Assembly: GCF_002775205.1 (NCBI RefSeq)
Contig: NC_036447.1
Coordinates: forward strand, 22,178,501-22,242,500
DNA: 64,000 nt
Direction: 5' to 3'
Source: Xiphophorus maculatus
Lineage: Eukaryota; Chordata; Actinopteri; Cyprinodontiformes; Poeciliidae
Position 1 is the first letter of the stretch. Each line of letters begins with the position of its first letter. The notes beneath the pieces were generated by a model that had not been told where the DNA came from, did not search any database, and saw nothing but the letters and a program-made list of their open reading frames with translations. Positions 46,007-58,178 of this stretch are shown here, in pieces. Both the position numbers and the translations under genes were made by a program.

Positions 46007-49000
46007 TCACAAATCTGAAAAATAATCATTTATGATATTCAGATAAATGAGATTTATATTACTGAGCAGAAAAACTTATCTGGATGAATGTTTATAATCT
46101 CACAGGACAAAACCTGAAGGATCTGGACACAAAGATAAAGTCATCCATTGAGCAAAGAACCAATGTAGAGGGTGATGAAAAAGTTATTAATGTAGGAGAA
46201 ATGTATACTGAATCCTCAAAGGCTGCGATTTGTGATCAAACTTCTCAAATCCACCTGTTGAAATTTTGATGAAGCATCTTTTGAGACGTGACAAAGACAT
46301 GGAGAAACTGAACAGAAACAGAAAACTTTCCCTAGTGGACATAAAAATAAGTAACAGGAAACGTTTTGGATCCAGTTGTCATCATTTCTTTTCACTTTTG
46401 TTTTAGAGATTTCATATGTAATCTATCCAGGATAGTAAGACATATAGAAATCCACTAGTGCAGTCACTAGCTGTGTTTCTATTACAATTGTGTGCAAATA
46501 TTTGTCGATATTCTGCTAATCTTGACTAAAGTTATAATGAGATATTTTCATCATTCAGTCTTGGCGCTAGCATTTCTCTATCAGCCATCAGAGGAGACGT
46601 CAGCATCTTGTGCTGGAGTGACAAGTTTCTTATTGGGAGCGGCTTTGTATGCAGCGTTTTGGGTAAATTGCAGTCTGTGATTTCTCAGAAGAGCTGTGGA
46701 TTTTACACGTTTGAATTTTTTATGAACTGTGAGAGCTCTGGTGGAGACTGCTGCACATTATCCCAAATAAGCCCCAAAACAAACCATCATCCTGCTACTG
46801 TTTCTTGTCCATCTTCAACCTTTTCGCCAGCAGTAACATCTGGATATGTATAATGTTACTTGTGTGATGCTAAAAAACTGTTTCCATTGCAGTTTCGCGA
46901 AATACATCTATTTCAACACGACTGGAAAACATTATCTACCTACTGCAAAACGTTTCATTGAAAACTCTTAAGTTTTTTAGAAATTGGTGTGTTTCCATTA
47001 AGCAAATTTATTTTATAGTTAATGAAAACTTAACTAATGTCCTCGCAAGAAGAAATCTTTCAGAGCGGCAGCTTTGTGGTCTTACATCATAGATCCTTTT
47101 TTTCTTGTTCTTTATTGTTGTGGGTTGATGTTCTGGTTAAATTCACCTTGTTGCTTCAATTTTCTTTTAAGAATCATCAGAAGGACAAACGGCAGGATCC
47201 ACAGCAGAAACAGGACGACACGCAGAATGTAAAATAAGGTCAGATCTGAAAAGAAGAGAATTGAATATTCAATAGGCAAGGACAGAAAATTTCCTTCAAA
47301 CAGACACAGAGAATGAAAGCATGTAATAACAATTTGAAACATTGTTTACAAAAAATCAACACTAAACATTCAGACTTCATTTATGAAGGTCCAGGCAACA
47401 GGAAGGACTGGTAGGTCCAGGATTGACCTGCGTTGGCTCAATTGTCTCTAATGGGAGATTGGACACACCTGAGATAAAACTTCTAGAAAGAGCACAAGCT
47501 GCTACAGTTAGTTTATAAATCACTGAACAGCTCAGCATCACAATACATTAAAGATCTGCTGTTTGTGTCAACCTTCCAGACCTCTCAGGTCTTCTGGTTC
47601 TGGTTCTGCATCTCCAGAACCAGAACCAAACATGGAGAAGCAACATTGAGCATCTATGCACCACAAATCTGGAACAAACTGCAAGAAAACTGCAAATATG
47701 CTGAAACACTGAGTTCCCTTAAATCTGGACTAAAAACCAGCCTGTTTAGTTTCTTTTGAAACATAATCAATGAAAATTTAACAAAGGCACTTTGTTGACT
47801 AAATTATAATGTTTCAAATGTTGCCTTTGCGTTCTATGAGTTTGTATGTTTGTTGTGTTTTTATGATGTAAAGCACTTTGAAATACCTTGGTGCTGAAAT
47901 GTGCTATATAAATAAAATTTGATTGATTTGATGGCTGACTTAAATTCATATTAGTGTACTGCAGTGGACATCTGCAGCATTACCATTAGGCTGTGGGGTG
48001 AAGGCAGGAAAAGCTGTGAGAAGCCACAAAACAACATTCTCTACTCCATTAATGTATTTGAGTACTTGAATATCTGCTGTTTGTGGAAAACTAAGTGAAG
48101 GAAATCAGGAGAGGCACAGAGAAACAGAAAATGTAAAGAGTTTACCAGGATTATATGATGGTGGCTGTGATGTCAAATGTTCAGCAGAGCTGGTTTCATG
48201 CAGTGAGACTGTCAGAGAAAATACAAAACATAATGTCTTTAAAATCCTTAACCTAGATTTTGTGTTGCTTTTTATTATTCTATCTCTCTCTGTGTTGGTC
48301 TCACCGACTGCCAGCTGTATCTTTATGAATCTCAGCTGAGAGTCTGAACCACAGTAGTATGTTCCTGCATCAGCTGCTTCCAGTTCAGTGATGATCACAG
48401 AGAAACAGATGGAGGAGACATTGAGCAGCTTGAACTTTGTTTGGTTCTCCATCATGTCTGTACAGTTGTTGTGTTGGTCTCCTTTACAGAAGGAACTTCT
48501 TATTATCAAGTTGTTGTCCTGATTAGGACACTGCAGAGTTACTGACGTCCCTCGATGCCACTGATGTGGTACGACTTCAGACAGAACAATTTTGCTGAGA
48601 AGGAAATTTTAATAACTGTTGTATTTATAAACTTCTTAAGATTCATTATCAAATTAGCAAAGGCAGAATGATCTCTCACCTTTGACCCTTCAGTTCAACA
48701 GCAGAGAAACCATCAAATCCTGAGTTTCTCTGGACTCCACAAAGATACGACCCAGAATCCTTCAGGGTCAGACTGGAAATGGTCACTGTGAATATTCTTG
48801 ACTTCCTGTCATCAGAGAGTCTGAATCGTCCATTTGTGTGTTGCTAGAGGTGATCACTGCCTGCTGTCGACATGTGGAGGGCCGGTTTCCTCTGCAGAGG
48901 AACTTCAGCTTGTTGACAGACTGAGAGTCGTACGGACAGCTGATGGTCACTGAACCTTCCTCAATACTTTGGATTTTATTCACCGTGTTGCAGCATCTGT

Positions 49001-49797
49001 CTGACATGAGTTAATAAAACAATGTAAAGTGAAAGAAAACCTAGAAATAAATCTAAAACATAAAAGAAAGTGGTAGTGTTTTGATAGAGATTTATATTTA
49101 ACATTATAGACTAGTACAATTTTCTTGTATTAACTTGTCTGCATTGATGTCTAAACATTTACCTTCTTTTATGTGCAGTTTTACTTCACTGTAAGTATCA
49201 ATAAACCACCCAGTGACTCCACACCAGTATTCCCAGCATCATGTGATTGAAGACCAGAGATGGTCACTGTGACGATTCTGATCTTTTTATCATCAGTGAT
49301 GGAATATTTGCCTTTATTTTTTCTGTTTTGTTTGTAATGAGAACGTCACTGGAGCCACAGTCATTCTTACAAAAGTATTTTTTGCTATCCTTAAATCTCT
49401 CATCATAGTGGCATGAAAAATTTACACCTCTTCCCTCATATCCAAACACTTCGATCAAACCTTCAGCACTGATCACAAAACTCAGAGCTGCTGCAGACAG
49501 AAAACAACATCAGTTTAGTTTTCATGCTTCAACATTTGAACAATAAATATATTTTTTACAAGTTTTTGTAAAACTACTTTTTCTAATAAAAAGCACAATT
49601 AGTTTGTATGAGATCAGACGATCACATTTCAGTCACAACACAAACAGGAAGTGCTACTGAGTCTTTAAGTAAATGCTATATAATTTAAAAACACATTTAA
49701 ATTTAATTAAATAAAATTCATCATAAGATTAAAGCAAACTGTTGTAGATCATATATTATGTCTTACTGCAGACGATGATGTGTTGATGGCTCCACAT
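46007..49797 (-). CDS. CD300/pIgR-like receptor B2, Arg in membrane segment (frame disturbed by probable sequence errors)
   Basis: Counterpart of B1: leader 49,767-49,797, Ig1 49,163-49,490 (328 nt, one too many), Ig2 48,680-49,000, Ig3 48,305-48,594 (290 nt, one too few), stalk 48,146-48,208, membrane 47,147-47,245, terminal exon from 46,014. The membrane exon with its Arg and the short tail are identical to B1. Each Ig exon carries compensating or single one-base indels, for example TTTGACCCTTCAG and CCATTTGTGTG in Ig2. No substitution separating B2 from B1 was noticed. It is best treated as an intact gene whose frame must be re-read from better data, or as a duplicate rendering of B1. Confidence 0.65.
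46482..47023. repeat. Interspersed repeat with TGTTTC(C/T)ATT motifs, unit 2 copy
   Basis: Counterpart of 24,117-24,660, in the same intron of gene B2. Confidence 0.35.
47506..47931 (+). mobile_element. L2-clade LINE 3' fragment, unit 2 copy
   Basis: Counterpart of 25,144-25,571 at the same intronic site of gene B2, with one-base length differences only; the insertion predates the latest duplication. Confidence 0.7.
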
Positions 49798-51085
49798 CTC
49801 TTTGTTCTTCTAAACCAGAGTTAAACTGAGGCAGAAGTTATTTTAAAATGAGACATTTAGAGGAAACGTCAGAGCTATTAAGGATCCGGACATTCAGAAA
49901 GTTTAACAGCTTTTGAACTTGTCAACTTAATTCACAAGTGTGAAACTTCTTGTTTCTGCCTTGGTCAAGTGATAACTCTGCAACCGAGTCGCTCACAGGC
50001 TTTACTCACAAATACAGGAAATAGATTTTTTCACCACAACGAAGTTTGGGTGGATTATGAGGGACACTCAGTTTTCAGGTTTTAATCTTAGCTGTGCAGA
50101 TCTTCATGTTTGAACTTCAGATGTTCTTTTCCTTAAATATTTTCTTCAGGAACTTGATTTGTTCTCACACCAAGAAACGAGTCGGCACAGTTTAGCATTG
50201 AGAAGTGTTTATTGCTTCTATCTGTTGAATTCATAAAACTTATCAGTTGAATGATTTTTTATTTATTTATAATTAAAGACATTAGTGATGAGAAGAGTTT
50301 AATCATTACAGCACTGACCTTAAAAAAAATTGAGATAATCTATTGATAACACACTGATTTTTAGTTTAGGTATAATGTTGGAAAAAAGACTTTTTAGCTT
50401 TTGCTATTAAAAAAGATGAACATTAATAAACAAGATTACATCATTTTTCAGGGAAAACCAACTTGATTGGTGCTTCTTTATTCTGTTCATGTGCAGAAAA
50501 CATCTGGTGGAAGAGAAGGAAGTTCACTGCATGCTAAGTAACACCTGTAACCATGGAAACAGCACCAACTTCCTCTCTTTTACGCCTGCTCCAGGTGGTT
50601 TATCTGCATCTTCCACTGAATGCTTCTGTTTGTTCAAGAAAATTTTATATCAGATAGTGAGCTCCAAGTGTTTAATGTATGAAGGTCGCCCTAACATCAG
50701 ACTAATCTTTAGCTCCCTCTAGTGGTTCAAGTTGAGACTCAGATTGGGAAACTCCAAAATGTTAAAATTACTTTCAAAAGAAAAAGCTAAAATTAAAATA
50801 ATACCCTACTCCTAAATCTGCCATAGGTGTGAATCATTTTTTTGTATGTGTAGATTCTTTGAAACTTATTTTGAAATTCCTTCTTGGTTTCAGAAACACA
50901 ACAGAGCCTAAAGATGCATATCGTGACACAGTGAACAGATCATCTGCCCTTCACTGCCCAGGCTGATATGACAGTACATGTCAATTTGACTTGTTCTGTC
51001 TGCATATAGTTTTAACACACCGTAATAACATTTGAGATAAAACCTAATAAGTATTAAATATCCTTATCTGACATCTGTTACACAA

Positions 51086-51560
51086 TGTTACGGCCCGGCT
51101 CTGATGACCGCAACAACAAACTGGAGGACACGACAACAAGAACCATTTTAAGCCCTTCAGAGGCATTTATTATTAAAATGATTGTCTAGATTTAGTGGGC
51201 AGCAGCCCAAGAACCGCTACACGGCGTGTGCTCCCTTCGGCCTGGTCCTCCGCCTGGTGCAGATCTCCCTCAGTCATGGACTGGTTTGCCCCCACAGGCC
51301 TCAGCCTCTGCTCCCAGGTCTGGTCATGCGACGCCTCCACATGTGGTCCATCTGAACCACGAACTGGTTCCCACATCGTGTCAAGCGACTGAAGCAACCC
51401 ACACCTTCTGGTTCCTGGCTCCGCCTCTTGATCTGACCTCTAGCTCTCTCTGCTTCTGGGCCTGGATGTCCATGAATGGTCATCCAGGCCCCTGGATACA
51501 TGATTCAGGTGGACAAGTGATTATAAGCGACTCCCAACTCCAAGACCCTCATTGAATGAA
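51086..51560. repeat. GC-rich block, unit 2 copy
   Basis: Counterpart of 28,739-29,215, starting TGTTACGGCCCGGCTCTGAT, with single-base losses. Confidence 0.35.
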
Positions 51561-51660
51561 AATTAACAGGCAAAATGCAAAACAGCAGGCAGGGGGCCAT
51601 CATCACACACAAGATGTTAGAAACATTGGTCACGTGGTTCTTAACTTCTGCTGGTCTCCT

Positions 51661-52373
51661 TTAAAGGATGTTGTTGTAGATATCATTGTTATCACGATTC
51701 AACATGTTTGGAGTGGAAGAGTTCATGTAAACAACATCCTCTTGTAAATCATAGACCTAAAAGTAATAATATATGAAATTAATTAGATTCTCTTTGCAAA
51801 AAAACATCAAATATCTTGTAGCTGAAGTTCAATTTACTCACATCATTGATTCTCATCTCCACATTACTATCAGCAGAGTTCAACACGTTTGCATTGATTC
51901 CATCCACTGAAAACACAAAGTAAACATGATGTGATTCTGTGGAGGATTTATGTGTTAGTATATAATCTGTATAAATGTACCTTGCTTGATCCTTGATTTG
52001 TATTTTAAAACCAGCAAAAGGACAAATGTCAGGATCAGAAGCAGAGCGAAGACCGCAGGCAGAATGTAGAATAAAGGAACATCTGAAAACAAGGAAGTGG
52101 AGAACTTAGCTGGTTCTCCAGGAACAGAACCCTACACAGAAACACCACAGAATGACATGAATTACTTATTTTAGTCAGACCTGATAGACATGTTCCTGTT
52201 TTCTCATTCTATCTCCACCACATTTAGATGGTTTTCTTAACTTATTGTTAATACATCTAAATCCATTAACATTAGTAACAGAGATATAGAAAGAAGCCTA
52301 AAGAGTTTACCAGATTTATGTGATGGTGGCTGTGATGTAACTTGTTCAGCAGAGCTGGTTTGATGTGGAGAGA
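51661..52373 (-). pseudogene. A-type receptor relic, unit 2 copy
   Basis: Counterpart of 29,316-30,027: tail exon 51,661-51,756, then tail, membrane and stalk exons up to 52,373. All Ig exons are absent in the same way, so the deletion preceded the latest duplication. Confidence 0.75.
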
Positions 52374-52435
52374 CTGTCAGAGAAAATACAAAACATAATT
52401 AACCTGGATTTTGTTTTGCTTTTTATTATTCTATT

Positions 52436-52905
52436 TATTATTCTTTCTCTCATTGCAAAAGCTGCTTTTGTAAAATGCAGAATCTAGTGAATAAAATGAG
52501 CATGAAGAAATATGTTGCCACAAATTGAGGTTAGAATTAAATTTTATTTTAAAGTCAAACTGACAAATGACAAATATAGAAACATAAAAAAGATTGCCAG
52601 AACAATGTAACAGGATGAAAATACTGCAGATATAAAAAGTGTTTTCCTCTACAGAAAGCCTTATCATCTTCATGAAATAGTCTTAATTTAAAAAGAAACA
52701 AGATGGTTCATCAAAAACCTCATATTTATTGTGGTGTGGAGAAAGTTAATGAAATAAAACAAGCTGCATCATTAAAACCTTTAACAATTAGCATCTAAAT
52801 CTTAAAATTAGCTTGAAATATATATAATAATTTCCTCTGCCTTGCATTTCACCATTTTGCTTTCCGACAATCAGAAGAAAGATTTTCATTTGTGGTGAGA
52901 CTTGA
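52436..52905 (-). pseudogene. B-type receptor 3' end relic, unit 2 copy
   Basis: Counterpart of 30,090-30,559 at an offset of exactly 22,346. Confidence 0.6.
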
Positions 52906-53246
52906 TGTGGAAAAATTACAATAAGGTCACACCTGCTAGTTGTATTGCTCTATGTTTATCCTAAGTTCTGTATATTCCCACCAAGATAAAGCTATTTTGG
53001 TTACATGTACAAGGTTGGTCGTTGTTTTTCACAGCTGCATGGGAACCAGTCTGTTTCCCAGGCTTTTAATCCTTTATCCCTTTGTATAAAACTAATGTGT
53101 TGTCTCTGCCTGGCAGAGTTTTTCATCCAGACCTGCTTCATTATTGATTGTCCAACAAGCTCTCTGTATTGTGCGCAATATATGAATAAACCTGATTGAG
53201 TGATTTTACCTGAACAGTGCTTGAGATCAAATTGGCTGGTTGAACA
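52906..53246 (+). mobile_element. Solo LTR-like block at the unit 2/3 junction
   Basis: Counterpart of 30,560-30,900, again directly before the LOXL-derived start of the next unit. No difference from the first copy was noticed. It is part of the duplicated unit rather than a new insertion. Confidence 0.4.
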
Positions 53247-53751
53247 GCCAAAAAGCTCACAGCTCTGGAGGAGCAGGTAAAAGGAAACTGGTAGGAATTT
53301 ACAATGAAAAACTGAAATGTAGAAATATGGTGGAAGAGGACTGCTGCAAAATACCCTAGAATAGACAAGTGGTTCACGATCCAGCAGCGACTATAAACAT
53401 ACAGCCACAATGGATACAATGGAGTGGTTTAGATCAAAGCACATTAATGTTTTAGAACAGCCAAGTTAAAGTCCAGCTCCAAATCCAACTGGCAAGTTGG
53501 CAAGCAATCATGGCAAGACTTTTGTGCTCACAGAAGAATGGACGTCTAGATGAGCAAAAACTGTACAGAAATTTTAAAACCATGTATCATTTCTCTTCTA
53601 CCTGACAAATTTGCCCAACCTTATCATGCATAAAGTAAATAAAACTCATTAAAACCTGTATTTATTATGTGACAAATCTGTAAAGTTTGCATGTGGATAC
53701 TTTCTAAAGGCACTGCTGGTGAGGAACTGACTTGCTTCTGATTGCCCTTAC

Positions 53752-53881
53752 CTTGTCCTTGGCCGAACTTGGCACTGTGTGCCCAGGTGAAGCTGTGCTG
53801 GAAGCCCAGCTGCCAGCACAGCACGTTGGCAAGTTTAATATCCACCTCGTCATCACACACTGTGCGCCAGGATCCGTCGTA
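53752..53881 (-). pseudogene. LOXL exon 1 relic, copy 3
   Basis: Same as the unit 2 relic at 31,406-31,535: a donor end of the exon without start codon or signal peptide, cut by the LINE. Confidence 0.85.
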
Positions 53882-55608
53882 GAATCAATCAATAAATCAA
53901 TCAATCAAATTTTATTTGTATAGCACATTTCAGCAGCAAGACATTTCAAAGTGCTTTACATCATTACAAACACAGAAACACAATGCAATATAGAATCAAT
54001 CATTAAGTCAAGTTCCATCAATAAATTTGTAATTGATTACGTTTCAAATACAATCCTAAACAGGTGGGTTTTCAGTTGAGATTTAAAAGAAGTCAGTGTT
54101 TCAGCTGTTTTACAGTTTTCTGGAAGTTTGTTCCAAATTTGTGGTGCATAGATGCTGAAAGCTGCTTCTCCTCATTTGGTTCTGGTTCTGGGGATGCAGA
54201 GCAGAACCAGAACTGGAAGACCTGAGAGGTCTGGAAGGTTGATACAACAACAGCAGATCTTTAATGTATTGTGGTGCTAAACCGTTCAGTGATTTGTAAA
54301 CTAACAGTATTTTAAAGTCTATTCTTTGAGCTACAGGGAGCCAGTGGAGGGACTTTAAAACTGGTGTTATGTGCTCTATCTTCCTGGTTTTAGTGAGAAC
54401 GCGAGCAGCAGCATTCTGGATCAGCTGCAGCTGTTTAATTGATTTGTTGGACAGACCTGTGAAGACGCTGTTGCAATAATCAATACGACTGAAGATTAAC
54501 ACATGGATGAGTTTCTCTAGATCTGGCTGAGACATTAGTCCTTTAATCCTGGAAATGTTCTTCAGGTGATAGAAGGCCGACTTTGTGTCTGTCTTTATGT
54601 GGCTCTGGAGGTTCAGGTCAGAGTCCATCACTACTCCCAGGTTTCGGGCTGATCGCTGGTTTTCAGTTGTAATAACTGAAGCTGTGCATTGACTCTAGAT
54701 CGTTCCTCTTTAGGTCCAAAAATAATAACTTCAGTTTTGTTTCTGTTCAGCTGGAGAAAGTTTTGGCACATCCACACATTTATCTGTTCTAAGCATCTGT
54801 TCAGTGATTGGATGGGCTCTGAGTCACCTGGTGACATCTTAATGTAGAGCTGTGTGTCATCTGCATAGTTATGGTAGCTAATATTTTCTGTTATAACCTG
54901 AGCTAGTGGGAGCATATAAATATTGAATAAAAGGGGTCCTAGGATTGAACCTTGGGGTACCCCACATGTGACCATTGACCTCTTTGATGAAAAGTTTTCA
55001 ATTGAAACAAAGAAATCCCTGTTCTTTATGTAGGATTCAAACCAGTTAAGCACTGGACTGGAGAGTCCGACCCAACTCTCCAGTCGATTCAGTAATATGT
55101 CATGGTCAACAGTGTCAAAAGCTGCACTGAGGTCCAACAGAAACCAGCACTGTGGTTCTGCCACAGTCCGCATTTATATGGATGTCATTGAACACTTTTA
55201 CGAGGGCGGTCTCTGTGCTGTGGTGAGCACAAAAACCAGACTGGAAGGAGTCAAAGAGGTTGGTTATAGTTAGGAAGCTAGTTAATTGTTTACACACAGC
55301 TTTTTCATTAACTTTGCTGATGAATGGGAGGTTGGAGATCGGCCTGTAATTCTGCATTAGTGATTTGTCCAGATTGTTCTTTTTTATAAGTGGTTTGATT
55401 ACTGCTGTTTTCAAAGCCTGGGGGAAAACGCCTGATGAGAGCCATGAGTTTACTATTTGGATCAGATCAGCAGCAATAACAGGCAGGACTTTCTTAAAGA
55501 AATGTGTGGGTAAAACATCCAGACAGCAGGAACTGGAGCTTATTTGACTTATAATTTCCTGTAGGGTTTTATAATTAAGTAGTTGGAATTGGGTCATTTT
55601 TCCTGTAT
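53882..55608 (-). mobile_element. 5'-truncated L2-clade LINE, unit 3 copy
   Basis: Same insertion as 31,536-33,262, with the same two frameshifts and the same YADD-bearing segment (54,631-55,173). It moved by duplication of the unit, not by a new transposition. Confidence 0.85.
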
Positions 55609-58178
55609 TTGTTTAGAAATACAGAAATGCTTTGGTCAATGAGAAGTGAGAAATTAAGCTATCTGATTAAAAGCAGAATTTTAAATATTTCTATTTTGCT
55701 CTGCATAATTCTTCCTACCATTTTGAGAAAAGTTGAAGAAAACAAAGTAGACAGCAAAGTGCTGAGGGGGAACTCACCAATCTGCTGATCTCACCTTGGA
55801 GTCACTGGGAGAAAGAAGGGAGAGGAAACTGGGACTTTGGTCCTGCTTGTCTTTCTGTTCTTCTCTTTTCCCTCCCTCTTTCTTTTTCTGTCACTCCCTC
55901 AAATTTTGCAACTTCATCAATCCCTCCCATTTTTATTCACTTAAGCACTTCTGCCCCTCTCATCTTTGTTGCACGTTTCTGTTTTCCATTGCAGACTGCT
56001 CTTTAAAAGACAATCAGCAAAAAGGAAACTCAACCGTGAAATCTATATGTTAAAAAACTGGAAACAAAATAGTCTGACCTGCTTTTTGTTGCTATTATGA
56101 GTGTACAATAATTAGAGCATCCCTGGGAAACCTTATCTGCTTATGCATAAAGTTTTACACCAACCACCAATGGGCCAGCCACATGTGCAACATGACCCTA
56201 AATGATAAAAGATTGCAAATTTGACTTTTGTCCCTTTATTTACTTGTACAGACTTTTACAAAGCCCCTGAGTCTCAATATAAATGTGAAATTTCACCTTT
56301 GAGTTTCTTAACCTTTTAATCGATTACAAACTATTGCATGTATATCCATGGCAATGCATATTACTCACATTTAGGGGTGGCATAAGATGTGCTCAGCAGC
56401 AACCTGCACTGATGATTACACTGTGCCTGTGTGGCTGAAGCTGAGTTTCATAACATCCTCAGTCGTGGCACCTCCTGAGTTACTGCAGAACCTTTCTAAG
56501 AATAGAGATGAATTATTTCTCAGTGACTTCTTGGAAACAGAAGATCCTTCATCAGTTAATGTGCTAGATTTCACCTGTAGACTTTAATGTGAATAAAGAA
56601 AAATATATCTACATTTTGTAGCCCAAAATGCAAATTAGCAAATAACCTGTATTTAATGTAGTAATAAACGTCTGCTCACTGTAAAGCACACGTCAATGTG
56701 ATCAGACTTAACCTCCCATCTTCCTTCACATCTTATAGTTGTGTTTGTGTTGTATACTTTTATGCTGCTTCTAAAGACAAAGACAAGTTGAAGACGTCCA
56801 GGAAAAGCAGAAATATTGAAGCTAGACGGCTCCCTCTAGTGGAGAGAAATATTTCTGGCGCAGTCTTCAGAAGACTTCAGTACAGCTCGATTTAAACATG
56901 GGATTTACTCATTTTGTTGAAGTTTGTCAAATTGTACAACACAAAAGTTTAAAGTTCCTTAAAGATTGACCGAGTTGTCAGTTTTATATTTAACATATAT
57001 TATTATTTTGAGTCAAGATAGGTTTCAAATTTGCAATATTCCCCAGAATCTGAAATGTTTGGATCTATAGCATTAAGTGCTATGGATGCATCCAAAGCTT
57101 TTTGGAATGTAGGGTCATTGATCATGTTTGTGGAAAGATTCATATCCAAGTTATAACCTTAACTAGAATTAACACTATGATAGGCAACCATTTGCATTCA
57201 CATTTACATCTAGACATTAAAATAATCAGTTTCTAAATTGGAACTAAATAGATGATAATCCTCGGCGTGGAATATTAAAGGCAGGAAAACTACAAGCTCT
57301 TTTGATATTTTATGTAAAAAGTTAACTTTGAAGGTGAGAAACAAACCGGAGAGACGAGGAGCCAGCAGCAGGAAGCAGCAGCCTGAGAGATTTTGACTGA
57401 AAATAAAAAAATTAATAAATGAATCCTGGAGGCTGTTGCCAATCTCAAAGTTCTGCTGCACAGATTGTGTTTATGTTTTCTGGTCAATTACAGCTTAGGA
57501 AACGTTTTGTGGAAAGATTCATATCCAAGTTATAACCTATGAAACAGTGACTGGTTCAATAAAGCACTTTGCAAAGGTACTCACTCCAAATCAACCTTTT
57601 CACAGTGTGTCAAGTTACAAACAAGCTAAATTTTATCGTAATGTGATTTTATTTCATAGAACAGTTCAAAGTAGTGAAGTGGAAGAAAAAAAAGTATTTT
57701 GAAGACTTTAGCCATTTGTTAGAGAGCAATAATGAGCAACAGCATCAAGAAGACTAAAGGCTCCCACATACTCAGGCATACTTCATTCTGTTCAAATTAC
57801 TCAAGAGCACCTTTGTCCACTCAAAGAGGACAAAGGTCAATTTTTACAACTTAGTACACATATTCTGTGTCAAACATCCTCCTTCTTTGTTGATGCCATG
57901 GCTGAAATTGTGAGAAATGAAGGAATTTGTCGGGAGAAATTTAGTAAATCAATACCCTTGATTATGAAATTTCAACCCTCTACAGACAGTGTGCATGGAG
58001 TCACAGTGACACGGTGTGCCTGAGAACGTTTGAGCCTTTAGAAAAACAACAAACAGGTCAGGAATAAAGTTGTGGAGATAAAAGACTTGGGTTATAAAAC
58101 AATGTTCCAAGATTTTAACTTTTCACATGATACTATTTAGACTGTCAAGCAGAACAATCCCAAGTTATGAAGTCAAGT

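Larger units (their letters stand above)
40860..51800. other. Segment with excess single-base indels (likely unpolished sequence)
   Basis: Compared with units 1 and 3, this stretch shows many one-base losses or gains, mostly in homopolymers, and almost no substitutions after 45.5 kb. Examples: TGGGGATT for TGGGGGATT (40,864), AAATAAAATCC for AAATAAAAATCC (41,362), TTTACAGAAGGAA for TTTACAGAGGAA (48,484), TACTGACGT for TACTGGACGT (48,540), CTACACGGCG for CTACACCGGCG (51,218). The offset to unit 1 shrinks stepwise from 22,368 to 22,346 between 45.0 and 52.4 kb. Unit 3 sequence matching the left edge is clean. It looks like a gap closed with raw long-read sequence. Confidence 0.7.
30901..53246. 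repeat. Tandem unit 2 (22,346 bp)
   Basis: Begins with the same GCCAAAAAGCTCACAGCTCT as unit 1, here fused to the LTR-like block. Compared with unit 1 it has the L2 LINE at 31,536-33,262, about 200 extra bases at 35,570-35,785, a 33-bp templated insertion at 35,160-35,192 and about 310 extra bases at 41,930-42,240. Its first 10 kb recur in unit 3 at a constant offset of 22,346. Confidence 0.9.
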
